Assembly (NCBI RefSeq): GCF_028476545.1
Contig: NW_026731933.1
Location: 263,501 to 327,500, forward strand
Reading direction: 5' to 3'
Source of the DNA: Physella acuta
Taxonomy: Eukaryota; Mollusca; Gastropoda; Physidae
DNA length: 64,000 nt
Each line of letters opens with the position of its first letter. The stretch's first letter is position 1. A program made the position numbers and the translations under genes. Of this stretch, positions 22,991 to 35,200 are shown piece after piece. Under the pieces are notes generated by a model. The model worked only from the letters and a program-made list of their open reading frames with translations, did no database searches and had not been told where the DNA came from.

Positions 22991-23530
22991 AGAGACAGAT
23001 TATCCTTCTGCTGTCCACGCTGTGACCTGTTTAAAAATCTTACGATAAAAATGTGTTAGCACAAATCTGGCTAGCATACATCATGGGCAGACACGGGCAG
23101 ACGTGCGCAGAACATTCGAGAACCAGCCATGACAATCTTGCCACCCAAGGCTGACTATCCTAACCCTGACATTCTCCAACTAAAGCCTTTGTTAGATTAC
23201 AAATGTTAGGCCTCCATCTAAAGATAGTTGTTAGTGAAGCTAACGACACATGCCAAATGCTTATTTTTTTTTAGGTAAACTGAAAACACGTCCTCATATT
23301 TAATCGTCTAGTACTTATTTCCAAAATTAATACAAAAAAAAAAAAAAAACTTAAGAATTTTTTTATCTTAATTATTCAGAAATCGGAGAAACGAAATGCA
23401 TTTAAAATATGTGGTTAAAAATAACAATAAAAAACAGTATAGGTCCATCACTTTCGGCTAATGTTTGTTGGTCAACAATATATTAGCATTCTCTCGTACA
23501 ACGTCGAGTGCAAGACATATCGTAACATAT
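22991..23530. other. intron, no feature seen
   Basis: Sequence after the array with no recognised element; a poly-A run at about 23,334. Confidence 0.5.
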
Positions 23531-23532
23531 CG

Positions 23533-23636
23533 CGCGCGCGCACGCACACACCCGCACACACACACACACTAACGCACGCACACACACACACACACACAAT
23601 CGTTCACACACACATACACACGCACGCAAACACGCA
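23533..23636. repeat. (CA)n microsatellite
   Basis: Interrupted CA/CG dinucleotide tract. Confidence 0.95.
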
Positions 23637-23683
23637 GAGTTATAATAAATGACAGTTGCTATATACTATCCAAAAAGTGTGAA

Positions 23684-23909
<226 letters not shown>

Positions 23910-24179
23910 AGGGCCTCTCTCTATATATATATATATTTATGCATATATAGTTTAAAATTTACCTTTATTTGAGTGGCTGCCGGTCATGTGATCAGGTTGT
24001 TTACTATGAATGAATCGGTTCTGAGCTGCTTTTTTGGGTACACAAACGACTCAGCATTGATTCATTAGTCCCCCATTTAAAACCCATAGTTATTTCTTCC
24101 AGGCCTAGAAGTTATAAGCAAAAAATGTGTTGCCACAATTAAATTATAGATCTAGATCTAGTATAGATTCGGAGTTGCG

Positions 24180-24383
24180 ATGCCACAAGATGAAAAAATT
24201 GAAGAAAACACGAAAGCCTGCAATTTCTCAAACGGCCAACCAAACGTCATAAGTTTTTTTCAAAGACGTCCCTTAACAGACGTCCCTTTAAAAATTTACA
24301 AAAAATTAAAGTGGAGAAGAACCAGAAATTTAAAAAAAAAATCACTTGCCGAGAAATTACAGTTGAGGCTGAGCAGGGTGTAA
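24180..24383 (+). other. 67-codon open frame, not recognised
   Basis: ATG to TAA on the plus strand inside an intron of the minus-strand gene. The product is hydrophilic with a basic C-terminal third (KLKWRRTRNLKKKSLAEKLQ). No known domain, no conserved start context and no splice framing were seen. Composition is less repeat-like than other frames nearby, so it is listed as a candidate only; a chance frame is likelier. Confidence 0.15.
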
Positions 24384-25019
24384 TTTATTAAATTAAAATT
24401 CAGCAGAATATTTTTTACATGATTGCCAGACGATTGATATGTTTTTTGAGTAAATATTTTTGAACCACAAGGCCCACAACTCTTGAGTTGAGCTTGGCTT
24501 GGGATTCTTGTTGAGCTATTCCATCTATACGTTTTTGACCCATTTAATTTGCGTGCTGTATTGAGTTAGAAGAAATTTGCCTCCAGCTAAATAATGTATC
24601 TAGTTATCCTGAAGACGGAATAATTTTTTTTGGTTTTCTATTGTGAAGAGCTCGTGGTTTCTTTTGAAACTGGAAGTTGAATGTAAAATATGTTTTTTTG
24701 TGGTTTACAGTTTAGATCGAAGGTTCTCAATTTATGACTCACGGGAACATGCGTAAATATGAAGTTAAAATTGAAATACGAAGGGAGTCGTTAAAAAAAC
24801 AGAATCTCATTTCTAAGTTGAAAAGATAATCTCTTTTTAACGTTGGTTTACTTTTGATGTAGCATTTAGTTGTCCTTATCATCTAGAAAAATAACTCAAT
24901 ATAAGAAAAGTATATAGGATTGAAGGAATATGATTTGATTTGTTGAAAAATGAACATTTGAATTATAAATGTTATAACCATACTTTATGTGCTTACTAGG
25001 CTTCTTCTTCTTCGTTCTT

Positions 25020-25378
25020 AATTTTTAGTGTTGGGAGGGATCGAGCCAGATGGTTTGAACACGAGACTTTCTCGAATTTATCAACCAAGTGCTTTTGCCG
25101 ACTCGACCACGCCTCCATCACAACTAAGGTGTCAACTGGTCATGCGCCATTGAGGCCATTGACTCCGATTTCAGTCTGCTTTTCTTTTTGGATTTGCTTC
25201 CATAGCCTTTGTCCAACCAAGAACAAACTACAAGGCAGCAGTAGTTTGAATTTGGAGTTGTCTTTCATAGGAGGACGTGTCCCCAGCTAACGAACCTCAT
25301 CTGCCCGAGGATTCGAACTCGAGATTTTTCGGTTTAGCAACCATGAGCTTTACCGACTCAACCACGCCGACCCCTGCT
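25020..25378 (-). repeat. two tRNA-like SINE heads
   Basis: Two segments on the minus strand (about 25,020-25,118 and 25,290-25,378) carry box-B-like words (GAGTTCGAATCC in the second) and box-A-like GTGGTTGAGTCGGTAAAGC. They resemble each other but not family A beyond the tRNA part. No cloverleaf was closed. Confidence 0.5.
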
Positions 25379-26469
25379 TACTAGGCAAATTATATGTCTA
25401 CGTTAATTTTCGTTTCAAATTCTGCATACGGTTATTTTGAAGTGACTTAAAGAAGGTGATTACTTAAAATATAACAATATAATGTTTGTTAGAAAACATG
25501 CCCCTTAATTTAGTTGAGAATCTTTATTAAAGTGGGACCCTATCAACAAGGGAACATCAAGCAATTTTCCCAGAATGCACGGGATCTAATATAAGGGTAG
25601 GGGCGAGCAGTCACCGGATCTCGGAGCTAATCCATACTAGCCTTAATGGTGGCACCCGGGGGAGAAGACCGGGGGGTGGGGGAGTTGGGCAAACGAACCT
25701 ATTAGACCGACAAGCTCCCTGTAGGATTTCCCTACTGCAGACCAACGCATTGGGCCGGGCAAGTCATGCGTCGTAGAGGCTAATTTAAAAAGAAAATTAC
25801 ACTCTTTTGGGGCACTCACATTCATCCATGTTAACTGGGAGGGTGGGGTGTGAGATGGGGGGGGGGAGGGGGTTGAGCCATCCAAGAATTCTGATCAGTA
25901 ACGTAGTTAGCTTAGTGCGGGGGAAATGCAATTAAAAAAACATCATTCAATTCAAACTGGTAGTTGTACTGATGCACTTTTATCGTTGGGCGTAAAGTTT
26001 ATATTTACGTCTCCGAATACGATAATATGGCAACAAAAAAGGACACCCATAATGAGCTCACGTGCGTGTAATATTCGCGAGAAAAGCATTTGGCCAACGT
26101 TTGCTCAACGTAAATTTGTGTTGGGTGTGGCCTCAGCCCAACAGGCAGCAGGAAGCGATGTGTATAAACACTAAACTCTAAACGGACGAGTCCATTTTGG
26201 AGTCGCGCTCGTTAAAGAACGTGTTAACATCCGGTATCCGAGCGATGCCGTCCTTCCACCCCTATTGTCAATCTTCAGTGGAGGTTATATGTGCATGTAT
26301 ACAGGAAAAATGGTGTAGGGTTTTACGTGTATGGCTCCCGACTCAGTGAACAGACCCGTATATCAGCGTACGTAAGAATAATAACGCGGCGTTATCGTTA
26401 CCTACATCTATTATAGGGTAGAGTTTCCGTTTGGCACGCTACGATGCTGGAAGCTTAATGATTTCGACA

Positions 26470-26640
26470 GGGGGGGGGGAGGGGGGTGAGTATTTAAACT
26501 GAGCAGTCACGCAGTCTTTTAGTAAAATTTATTTAACCTCATGCAAGACTTTGTAAAGCCACGCGCACACAAATATAATTTGTACTCACATTTTTTATTC
26601 TCAAACAGAATGTTGGGTGGGGGAGGGGAAGAGGTGTGGC
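26470..26640. repeat. duplicated segment, copy 1 (empty site)
   Basis: Shares ATTTAAACTGAGCAGTCACG, AACCTC.TGCA.GACTTTGTAAAG and GAATGTTGGGTGGGGGAGGG with 27,215-27,673. Copy 1 runs uninterrupted through AACAGAATGTTGGG, where copy 2 has a MITE inserted. Confidence 0.88.
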
Positions 26641-27214
26641 GAATACATAGGGATGGAAGGGGGGGGGGGAGAAATGGGCGACTCGGGGCGACGGAAACAT
26701 AAAGGGTTGGGGAAACGGGGAACTGACAAATAAAGCGTGGGGGACGAAAATAGGGTGTGTGTATGTGTGTGTGTGTGTGGGGGGGGGGCTTAAATTAACG
26801 CTCTATGTATATGAACACACATATAGATATATAATTTATAAAGGTGCATATACATAGGTGCGTATATATAGGATCCGCCCCTGACGTTGCAACCAGTTCA
26901 TCATTAGCAAACAATAGAGTTCATACCTATCCTCTCAAAATAAACTACATCTCATTAGCAGCCTTAATTGCTCGGCTAACGTTTGCGTCATTTGAAATCG
27001 ATTTCCCCCCGCCCTAGAGGTCAGTTGACTTGAGCGACCAGTGATTAAGACAGCGAGTTATCACGCCACCAAATCAGATTGTTCTAACGCGGTGAAAATA
27101 ATCAGAAATCTAAAGCTGACGTGCTTTATCATTATAATTACGAACACCAAAAATGTGATAACGTTATTCTCAATGTTAAAGTTGAAGACAGGGGCGTAGA
27201 GATACGGAGGGGAG
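26641..27214. other. spacer between duplicated segments
   Basis: Contains TG and G runs and short TIR-like words (GATCCGCCCCTG at about 26,873; CAGGGGCGTAGAG at about 27,189) that may be worn element ends. Nothing complete. Confidence 0.4.
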
Positions 27215-27673
27215 GGAGGTGAGGGAGGGGGAACATTTAAACTGAGCAGTCACGCAGTCCTTTAGTAAAATTTATTTAACCTCGTGCAGGACTTTGTAAA
27301 GCCACGCGCACATAAATATAATGTGTACTCACATTTTTTTTCTTAGATAGAATCAGTGGCGTAGCGAGGTCGGGTGTCACACGGTGCGGCACTTAATGGT
27401 GTCACCCCCACAGAGGTGTAGCGACCCTTCCCGGGGACAAACTTTCAAATTTTCGATTTGCACCCCCCTCAAACTTTCGATTTGCACCCCCCCCCTCAAA
27501 CTTTCGATTTGCACCCCCCCCCCCCAAGTTTTTCTCTATATATTTTGCTATTTTTTGCCTTGGTGTCACCCCCCCCCCTAAATGGTGTCACCCGGTGCGG
27601 TCCGCATCCCCCGCCCCCCCCCCTCGCTACGCCCCTGGATAGAATGTTGGGTGGGGGAGGGGAAGAGGTGTGG
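27215..27673. repeat. duplicated segment, copy 2 (carries MITE)
   Basis: Second copy of the 26.5-kb segment, interrupted by the element at 27,354-27,637. Identity is high except in the G-rich parts. Confidence 0.88.
27354..27637. mobile_element. hAT-type MITE (CAGTGGCGTAGCG family) with nested fragment
   Basis: Inverted ends CAGTGGCGTAGCGAGG / CCTCGCTACGCCCCTG with an exact 8-bp duplication GATAGAAT on both sides (27,346-27,353 and 27,638-27,645). Subterminal inverted words GGTGTCACC. Inside, from about 27,412, lies an inverted, truncated relative of the 15,313 element (CAGAGGTGTAGCGACC, TTTCGATTTGC). The empty site is preserved in the duplicated segment at 26.6 kb. Confidence 0.9.
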
Positions 27674-28169
27674 TGATGTCCTCAGGTACTTAAATATACA
27701 GTTTTGTGAATGGTTACAATAGTAATACGTTGTGACGATCCGTAGAGTTGAAAATGTTGAGATCAATTTCTGTGAGCTCCAATTTCGAAGAGCCGGTGTG
27801 GTTGGCATAACAAATACGCGATGCTAAACTACAATCTAATTTAAAATAATTTTAAAATTTTAAAAGACTGTTTAAATTAAATTTTTTAAAGAAATATTTT
27901 CGTTTAATTGCGTTAAACGCCAAAGATCAAAGAAACTGACCGCACATTATTTTAGATATCGTCCATTAAACGCGCAAGCAATAGAATAATTGTTAATTGA
28001 ATTATTAATTTGTGGCAAACCGTATTAAAATATTTCTTTCAGCGAATTATCTTGATTGAAAAGGATTGCGATTCGGTTTAGTGTCAGATTGCATTTCAAC
28101 AAGATAGAGGACCTTGTTAAATGGTTGGAGGAGTTAAAGTGAACCGGTAGACCACCCTGTTTCCATTTT

Positions 28170-28428
28170 TGTTCCCAGAAAAAATGCGCAAACGGAAAAC
28201 TGCGCAACGGAAAACTGCGCAAACAGAAAATGTGCAAATACAAACTAATTATACTAATACACTTTAAATTTGTCTTATTTTTTAAAAGTATGTTTTATTA
28301 TTCTACAGTATACATGCAGTCACTCTTTGTTAATGTCTAGAAATGCTCGATTTAAGAAAACAAAATTGCCCTTGCGCACTTTTTTTTGTGCGCAGTTTTC
28401 CGTTGCGCATCTTTCCGGTCACTAGGCT
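28170..28428 (+). mobile_element. TGCGCA-type inverted-repeat element (copy 2)
   Basis: The left end has three tandem AAACTGCGCAACGGA-type units and the right end the inverted counterpart (GTGCGCAGTTTTCCGTTGCG). The AT-rich centre is homologous to the copy near 12.3 kb in opposite orientation. Both copies start after TTCCCAGAAAAA. Confidence 0.65.
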
Positions 28429-28429
28429 C

Positions 28430-29250
28430 ACCATCTCTGGCGAATACCGGCTTAATTTGTGATTTGAGAATGCAAAGCAAGGAATGAAAGCGACTGATTT
28501 CGACGTTTAATGTTCTAGATCACAAGGTTTCAGCGGGGTAAAAGTGACGTCATACAGCACACACCGATGTGTTTTCGAGATCAGCAGTACTCACATAGTG
28601 AAAGTCGGGAACGGGAAATCCCATCAGGTATATTTATAGAGGGATATAACTCATTAGGGTAAGAAATTAATGACCAAAACTACATTCAATTTTAGTGGAG
28701 TGAGGGCATTTAAATAAAAATGAAAGTTGAATAATTTTAAAAAAATTATACGTGTTGAACCATAGTAATGAAGTTCTTAATTTTTTTTACCATAATTTTG
28801 TTAGGGAAAAAAATCTGCGATAAAATTATTAGATCTAGTACTGTTATTATTATTGCACACATGGAAGCAATGGTTATATAAAAACAAAATACATCATTCG
28901 TTATATACAACACGCTTGTTTTAATTTGTTTCGTTACTTTTTAAAAAATTGCTTCAAGGTAAATAAGCCAAGTTATATTAGCACTGGAAGCTGTTAAATT
29001 GCTGCCCTGATTAATTAGTTAACCTGATTACACTTTGAACACAAACAACATGTTCTGTCGCTAGAGATCAGAGTAAGCTCTACATGAGAGAAAGGGGGGG
29101 GGGGAGGAAGAGAGAGAGGGAGATAAGGAGGGACAAGGGGAGGGAGGAGGAAGAGGAGGACAAGAGAGGGGAGAGAGAGAGATGTAAGATTAACGGCTTT
29201 GATTGAGAGTTCAATGATTATAATGTAAAAACTTAGCGAGGCTTCTGATT
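28430..29250. other. intron, no gene seen
   Basis: AT-rich sequence with a purine-rich GGAGAG tract at about 29,080-29,185; no exon or element recognised. Confidence 0.5.
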
Positions 29251-29257
29251 TTACGGG

Positions 29258-29377
29258 AGTTAGGTACCCATCAGAGCTGGGTGGACTCAAGGACATTCTA
29301 CTGACTTAAACCCGGATACGAACATGGAATTTTCGGGTTAATAGTGTAGCTCTCTACCGATTGGTTACGCCGTCCCA
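29258..29377 (-). repeat. SINE family A, head half
   Basis: Matches the family at GTTAGGTACCCATCAGAGCT and GGGTGGACTCAAGGAC and has tRNA-like boxes. A MITE is inserted just past its first bases. Confidence 0.75.
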
Positions 29378-29379
29378 TG

Positions 29380-29602
29380 CAGTGTTTCTTCCAGACTTTT
29401 TTTCTCCGGAGGGGAGGGGGCACTTGATATTTTCGGGGGGGGGGGGGGGGGTCAACATTTTCCGGGGGGGGGGGGCGGACACTGGTAAAAGTATATATTT
29501 TCTATATAAATTCCATTTCGTTCGGGGGGGGGGGGGGGGGGGGGGGGATGGGGCGGTAGACTTTCTTCGGGGGTGGGGGGGGGCGGACTGGAAGAAACTC
29601 TG
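29380..29602. mobile_element. hAT-type MITE (GTTTCTTCCAG family), copy 2
   Basis: A 223-bp element, inverted ends CAGTGTTTCTTCCAG / CTGGAAGAAACTCTG, exact 8-bp duplication GTCCCATG (29,372-29,379 and 29,603-29,610). Core shared with the 14,929 copy. Four poly-G runs inside. It landed at the head end of a SINE. Confidence 0.93.
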
Positions 29603-29660
29603 GTCCCATGATAATACTTGAATATAATATAGTTTTAGATTGCTTATTACTTTAAAAATG

Positions 29661-29897
<237 letters not shown>

Positions 29898-30564
29898 TGA
29901 GTCGACATGCACGTTCATAAAGTAGGGACATCAAAATCTCGTGTATAGAACTTGCACGGAATGCGTAGTTGACCGATGTTCTGTTAAACAAAAAATGCTT
30001 ACTGCCCGGACCTTCTAAGTTTAGCTATTTTTGTGCATTATTTTGATATAATTCAACCTTTATTTAAAAAAAAAACATGTTATTCCTTTATTATTCTCCC
30101 ATTACTGGACATATACTATGAACGAAGCACGGATCTCTTATCGGGGTAGACAATCTGCCATCAACACCGTACAGCGGATGTGTAGGTGTGTAGCAAGCGT
30201 GAGACGCCGGGTGAATGGAATGTGCTCCCTGCTGAAAATAGGTAGAGTCGTCTGTTGCCTGCTGGCGGTGCCTAGGTCTGGGAGACTTCCAGCACGTGCA
30301 GTGCCTTGTTTTGATTTGCTTTGAGGCTCGGGGCCTAGGCCTTGACGTTTTCAAAGTGAGCAAAAAGTCTGCGGTTGTTTAAAGTAGCCTGCTCACTGAC
30401 GCTGTTACTGTTGCAAGTGTCAGGGACGTTGTGTGAGTAGTGTCGTGTAAAACGGATGTGGCAGTGTGTGTGTGTGGTGGGGGTAGGGGTGGGAGAGGTG
30501 GCAGTGTTTGTGTGTGTGTGTGTGTGGAGCGGGTGGGGGTCGGGGGTGGGGTGTGGGAAGGGGC

Positions 30565-30832
30565 CAGTGGAGCGCAGGATTACAAGGATTGTGGGAAAAA
30601 AAGTAAATCTCGCTAATAAGTCAGACCTTGGATCGAATGCGTTTGGGGCCACTGAGCCCACCCTGTGTGTGTGTGTGTGTGGGGGGGGGGGTGGGTGGGA
30701 TAGGGGGGGCAGTGGAGCGCAGGATTACAAAAACTGTAAGGATTGTGGGGAAAATGGTAAATCCCGCTGATAAGTCAGACCTTGGATCGAATCCGTTGGA
30801 CGCCACTGAGCCCACCCATGCTGGATGTGATT
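30565..30832. repeat. direct duplication of a CAGTGGAGCGC segment
   Basis: Two copies (about 30,565-30,661 and 30,710-30,830) share CAGTGGAGCGCAGGATTACA, TAAGTCAGACCTTGGATCGA and CCACTGAGCCCACCC, separated by TG/G runs. Each begins CAGTGG and ends CCACTG, short inverted ends that might mark a small element; GGATCGAATCC also resembles a tRNA box B. Confidence 0.8.
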
Positions 30833-31296
30833 ACGTCACAAGTTGTGTATGTGTGGGGGGGGGGGGGTAGAAGTGTGGAGATGATGGGCATTGATCTTGT
30901 CGGTAAACCATACCACATACGCTGTGACCGTCCGTCTCAGCAATATCATGGCGTCCTGCTTCAAGCCTAACATAAACCATCGCCTAAACCAAAGAGAACA
31001 GAACCCTGTTTAGTTTATCTGCAAGAGTTGTCTTTGTAAACTTTAAAGCATTTCTAAGGTGAAGGTTCTTTTATCCAAAATGCATCATAGACTTTAAACT
31101 AGTAATTAATTAGATTAGATTCTAATTACTCCACAAAGATCCTACGTTTTCTAAACAAAAAGTATTCAAAATTCTATAATTGCTAATTACTTTACAAATC
31201 AAATTAAGAAAACACTGTTTATTCAAAAACTTAAAGGAACTTTTTCGATGGAGAGTACCTTAACATCAACACTTTCATTTTCTCATTGAGGCTTAT

Positions 31297-31334
31297 CGGG
31301 AATTCCATGTTCCTTATCGGGAATTTCCTGTGTA
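31297..31334 (+). promoter_or_regulatory. two kappaB-like sites in direct repeat
   Basis: TTATCGGGAATTCC and TTATCGGGAATTTCC lie about 22 bp apart; GGGAATTCC and GGGAATTTCC fit the Rel/NF-kappaB consensus. They lie in the intron between the kringle exon and the 19-kb EGF exon. Function is inference from motif only. Confidence 0.3.
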
Positions 31335-31533
31335 ATGCGATAGAATCTTGTGATCCTGGTGAGGGAAACACCCACCCAATAATGATTAACATCTCGCTAC
31401 GTAAAAAAAAAAAAAAAAACGTACACCGTTTCCTGCAGCGTTAAGTTTCTGAATCCACGCGGAGATATTTTTTTTAATTAACTCGGCCAGGTTATGGCGT
31501 TTCCCACGGTCATTTAATTTTTAGCTAGGCGAT

Positions 31534-31535
31534 GT

Positions 31536-31604
<69 letters not shown>
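31534..31604. repeat. (TG)n(AG)n microsatellite
   Basis: TG run changing to AG run. Confidence 0.96.
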
Positions 31605-31606
<2 letters not shown>

Positions 31607-31884
31607 GAGGGAAAGGGAAAAGTTAGAGAAAATAAAGTGATGTGATCTGTGATGTAGACAGTATTTCTGAACCCGATACACATACACACTAAATATACAC
31701 ATAAACACAAGCACGAAGTTTCTTTCAGACATCTCTTCGACCCCCCCCCTAAACGAAAACGAAATAAATATATTTTAAATAGATAATATATAGCTTAACC
31801 AGTGAAAGTCTCAAGTGCTCATCCCCAGAGAAATATTTCTGAAAGAAACACTTAGCATACACGCACACACGTGCTCGCAAGTTC

Positions 31885-32176
<292 letters not shown>

Positions 32177-32652
32177 AATTTCGTGTTGTCACATGTTCCA
32201 AAGTCGATATTGATTTTCAATGTACAGAAGGTTTTGAGACTAGGATTGCGTGTCTTTACACTAGTACCTGGTTTGTCTATACAAGCCATCAAAGCTCACT
32301 CACAAGAGACCAAACAAAGACCTCATCTACTCTTTTGATCACTCAACAAAACATCGGTTTCATGTCTTCTTTTAGAAAGTAAGTTTTTTTTCTCCAAATT
32401 AAAACTTTAAAGTAGCGTTGAATGTTAAAACTTAAAATTTTAATGAGTAGAAAACATGATTTGATTGAAATGAAAACATTTCCGCATCAGCTGGCGAAAA
32501 CAGGCAACTTTTGAATTGTACACAGACAACATTCTTCTAAGACTGGGAAAAGACAGAGGCAAGTACTCAGACAATGGATTTGGGTCAGCGCTTACTGTGT
32601 TCTTCAGATTGACATAAAACTTGGTTGTTTGTCTTAGCTTTTCTTTTGGATA

Positions 32653-32889
32653 AGTAAAGATTCCTGTTAAGACCTAGCGATCCATTGGGCAGATGAAGTT
32701 AGAGTTCATATGTTTCATGACCTCGGCATATGAAGGGATATTAAGGTAAACACTATGCCCAGCCGCCTATACTTTCCCTAACGTGAGTTAGGTACCCATC
32801 AGAGCTGGGTGGACTCAGGGAAGGTCTGCTGACTTTAACCCGGATTTGAACTCGAGTCTAGTGCTCTACCTCTAGGCCACGCCAACCCT
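32653..32889 (-). repeat. SINE family A, near full length
   Basis: Body and head match 68-320 (CATGACCTCGGCATATGAAG, GTTAGGTACCCATCAGAGCT, CTCTACCTCTAGGCCACGCC on plus). Confidence 0.82.
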
Positions 32890-33685
32890 TCTCTGTAGTA
32901 TACATGCCCAGAATTTCTGATTTGAAGCTACATTAGGAGACCAATCTCGTCTTATTTTATTTACTTTTAGTTATATGTTGCAATTTCTTAGACAAGCGAT
33001 TGTATCAAAGAAACTTTATTACGGAACATTGACTAGAACTTGTAAACATTAATAATTCATCCTCCAGGTTAGTCTAAATACAAGAGCGGGATTTTGCTGC
33101 ACAGATAGAAAAAATTATATGAAGAAAAACTAGACTCACTAGATCTATAATTATTGTAACAATGCACTAAAGAATCTGTAGATAGAAAAAAAGCATGCGA
33201 AAGTTTTAAAGCTGTAGGCCACACGCGAAAAAAAGAGATTACACACTGGCACAATGCTGTTCTACATGAGTCGTCTCAAAAATTTTACTTCATTCATTGT
33301 TCATATTCATATCTCATTGCTATTTAGTTTTTATTATTCAGAGCTTAGTAATGTATGTCATTTAAATAAAAATGTGAACATTTTTCAACTTCGTTAAAAT
33401 AATCGGCGTCCACCTGCGCAAAAGATGTAGTTAAATTTATAATTAAGTAATAGCTTACTGTTTTTTAGTTCATAATTTTGAGCATAAATACAGTAAAATA
33501 TACAATCAAATGTATCGTACTATATGTATGTGATTTTTTTTCTCTCGATATTTTAATGAATGAAATGTATGATAAAAAAATACGTTTACTTCCGTAAATA
33601 AACAATTTTTTTGGATAAACCACAGTGCTGATCGCATAGTTTCTGCACCGTTTCTTTTCTCGGTGCAACTTTTAAACATACTTAC

Positions 33686-33931
33686 GGCAGTTCTCCACCG
33701 AACAGTTTTCCCAGCGGGTCTCAGGGTCGTCGGTGTAGCACCAGGGGGCGGTAAAGTCGGGGGTGACCCGACAGTAATTCTTGGGGTAGGCGCCGTCGAT
33801 AAAATCCTTCTCCTTGTATTGGTGGTGGTGGGGGACTTTCCGGTCCCACCGTTGGCATGTCCGGAAGTTGATCGTCTGGGAGAGGGAGCCTCTGTAGAGC
33901 TTTTTCTGATCATTGTAATAGCATTTATTTT
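33686..33931 (-). CDS. kringle domain exon
   Basis: One 246-nt exon, phase 1 at both ends, acceptor AATTCACAG, donor C|GTAAGT. It encodes a complete kringle of about 78 residues. Visible landmarks in order are CYYNDQKKLYRGSLSQT, FRTCQRWD, VPHHHQY, NYCR, APWCYTDD, RWENC and VENC, giving the six expected cysteines and the conserved WCYT and RWE motifs. Kringles are extracellular binding modules known from plasminogen-type proteases, ROR kinases and Kremen. The open frame that looks longest here is a different, proline/threonine-rich frame and is a shadow. Neighbouring exons are EGF-like and join in phase, so the kringle sits between EGF modules, an uncommon arrangement. Confidence 0.93.
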
Positions 33932-34579
33932 CTGTGAATTAAAAGAAAGCAAAGAGAAGCGTAATGGGTTGTAAACTAAAGTCGCCGTAGGCTGAGGGTT
34001 CGAATCTTCGTTGGGCGCCGTACGTAAGACTTTAACGGGATTGTGTTTCCGTGCGGTATTTTTTTGGTGTTTTTGTTTCTATCCAATTAGATTTAATGCA
34101 GGTTGATACGAATTATTCTCGTGGTGAAATATCTTTCTGAAGTCCCCTTGACGTTACGTCGTAATTTGATCTAAACGTACACGTCACACATTTCTTAACC
34201 AACTTCCGGTTTGGGCATCCACACGCGCATTAATTAATGAATTGATTCATTAATTAACAATACGCTTCCCCTCGAATGGGAAATGCCATCCCCGGCTCAT
34301 AGAAGATTTATGTTAATGGGAGACTGATTAGGAATTGGCGCAGTGGGCGTACTGTATTTCACTGCTCGGGTCAGCTCGTCCAGGGGTTGTCCACCTTAGT
34401 TATTCCACTGAGACCCCTTTAGAGACCCCCATCCCTGTGACCCAACACCCCACACCGTTGACCTATTTTAAGCCGCATTCTCCCCCTTAATGTTTCACCA
34501 AAAACCATATGATGATGTCTGAACGGTTTTCTCAGAAATAAACAAGTATGCTTATAGCTGAGGTTAATGAAATTGACTT

Positions 34580-34663
34580 GAGTTAATTATCGACCAGCGG
34601 AGCTAATTATCAACCACCGGAGCTAATTATCGACCACCGGAGCTAATTATCGACCAGCGGAGT
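34580..34663. repeat. 24-bp tandem repeat
   Basis: Four units of GAGCTAATTATCGACCACCG type. Confidence 0.9.
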
Positions 34664-34664
34664 C

Positions 34665-35200
34665 CCAGTGGTGTAGTGGATAGCACGCTGACGAACTCGC
34701 GAGATCCCAAACAGATTTATTTGAAATCACTAGTGAGTTGTGCGCTGTGAGCTGTTTACATTGGACGCTGAACGATTTTTCGAGATGTCTAACAGATCGT
34801 TGTGCAATATATAGTGGGTCGCAGCGAAATTTTGCGAGATGTTTAATTGGTAGCCATGAGATATTCCAATATGTATAGAGATCGTTGTGTAATATCTATT
34901 AGATCCCCTAGAAATTTTGCGAGATGTCTAACAGATCGCTGTGGGATTTATAGTGGGTCGCAGCGAAATTTTGCGAGATGTCGAATTTGTAGCTTTAAGA
35001 TATTCCAAGATGTCTAAAGATCGCTCGGGAGTATCTTTTGGATCACCTAGAAATTTTTCGAGATGTCGAATTACTAGCTTACTTTAAGATTTCCAAGATG
35101 TCTATAGATCGCCGGGGAGTATCTATTGGATCGCCTAGAAATTTTGCGAGATGTTTAATTGGTAACTTTAAGATATTTCAAGATGTCTAAAGATCGCTGC
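34665..35200. repeat. degenerate array after a tRNA-like start
   Basis: A box-A-like stretch CCAGTGGTGTAGTGGATAGC opens the region. It is followed by diverged repetition of AAATTTTGCGAGATGT, AGATATTCCAAGATGTCTA and GATCGCT to about 35,200. Confidence 0.65.

Noticed and set aside
33506-33952. 148-codon Pro/Thr-rich minus frame
   Set aside because: It is the wrong frame of the kringle exon; the kringle frame has the conserved cysteines and correct splice borders.
34372-34500. hAT-like end CAGGGGTTGTCCACC and GAGACCCC words; also GCGGCTC words near 46.2 kb
   Set aside because: No matching opposite end or target duplication was found; at most worn remnants.
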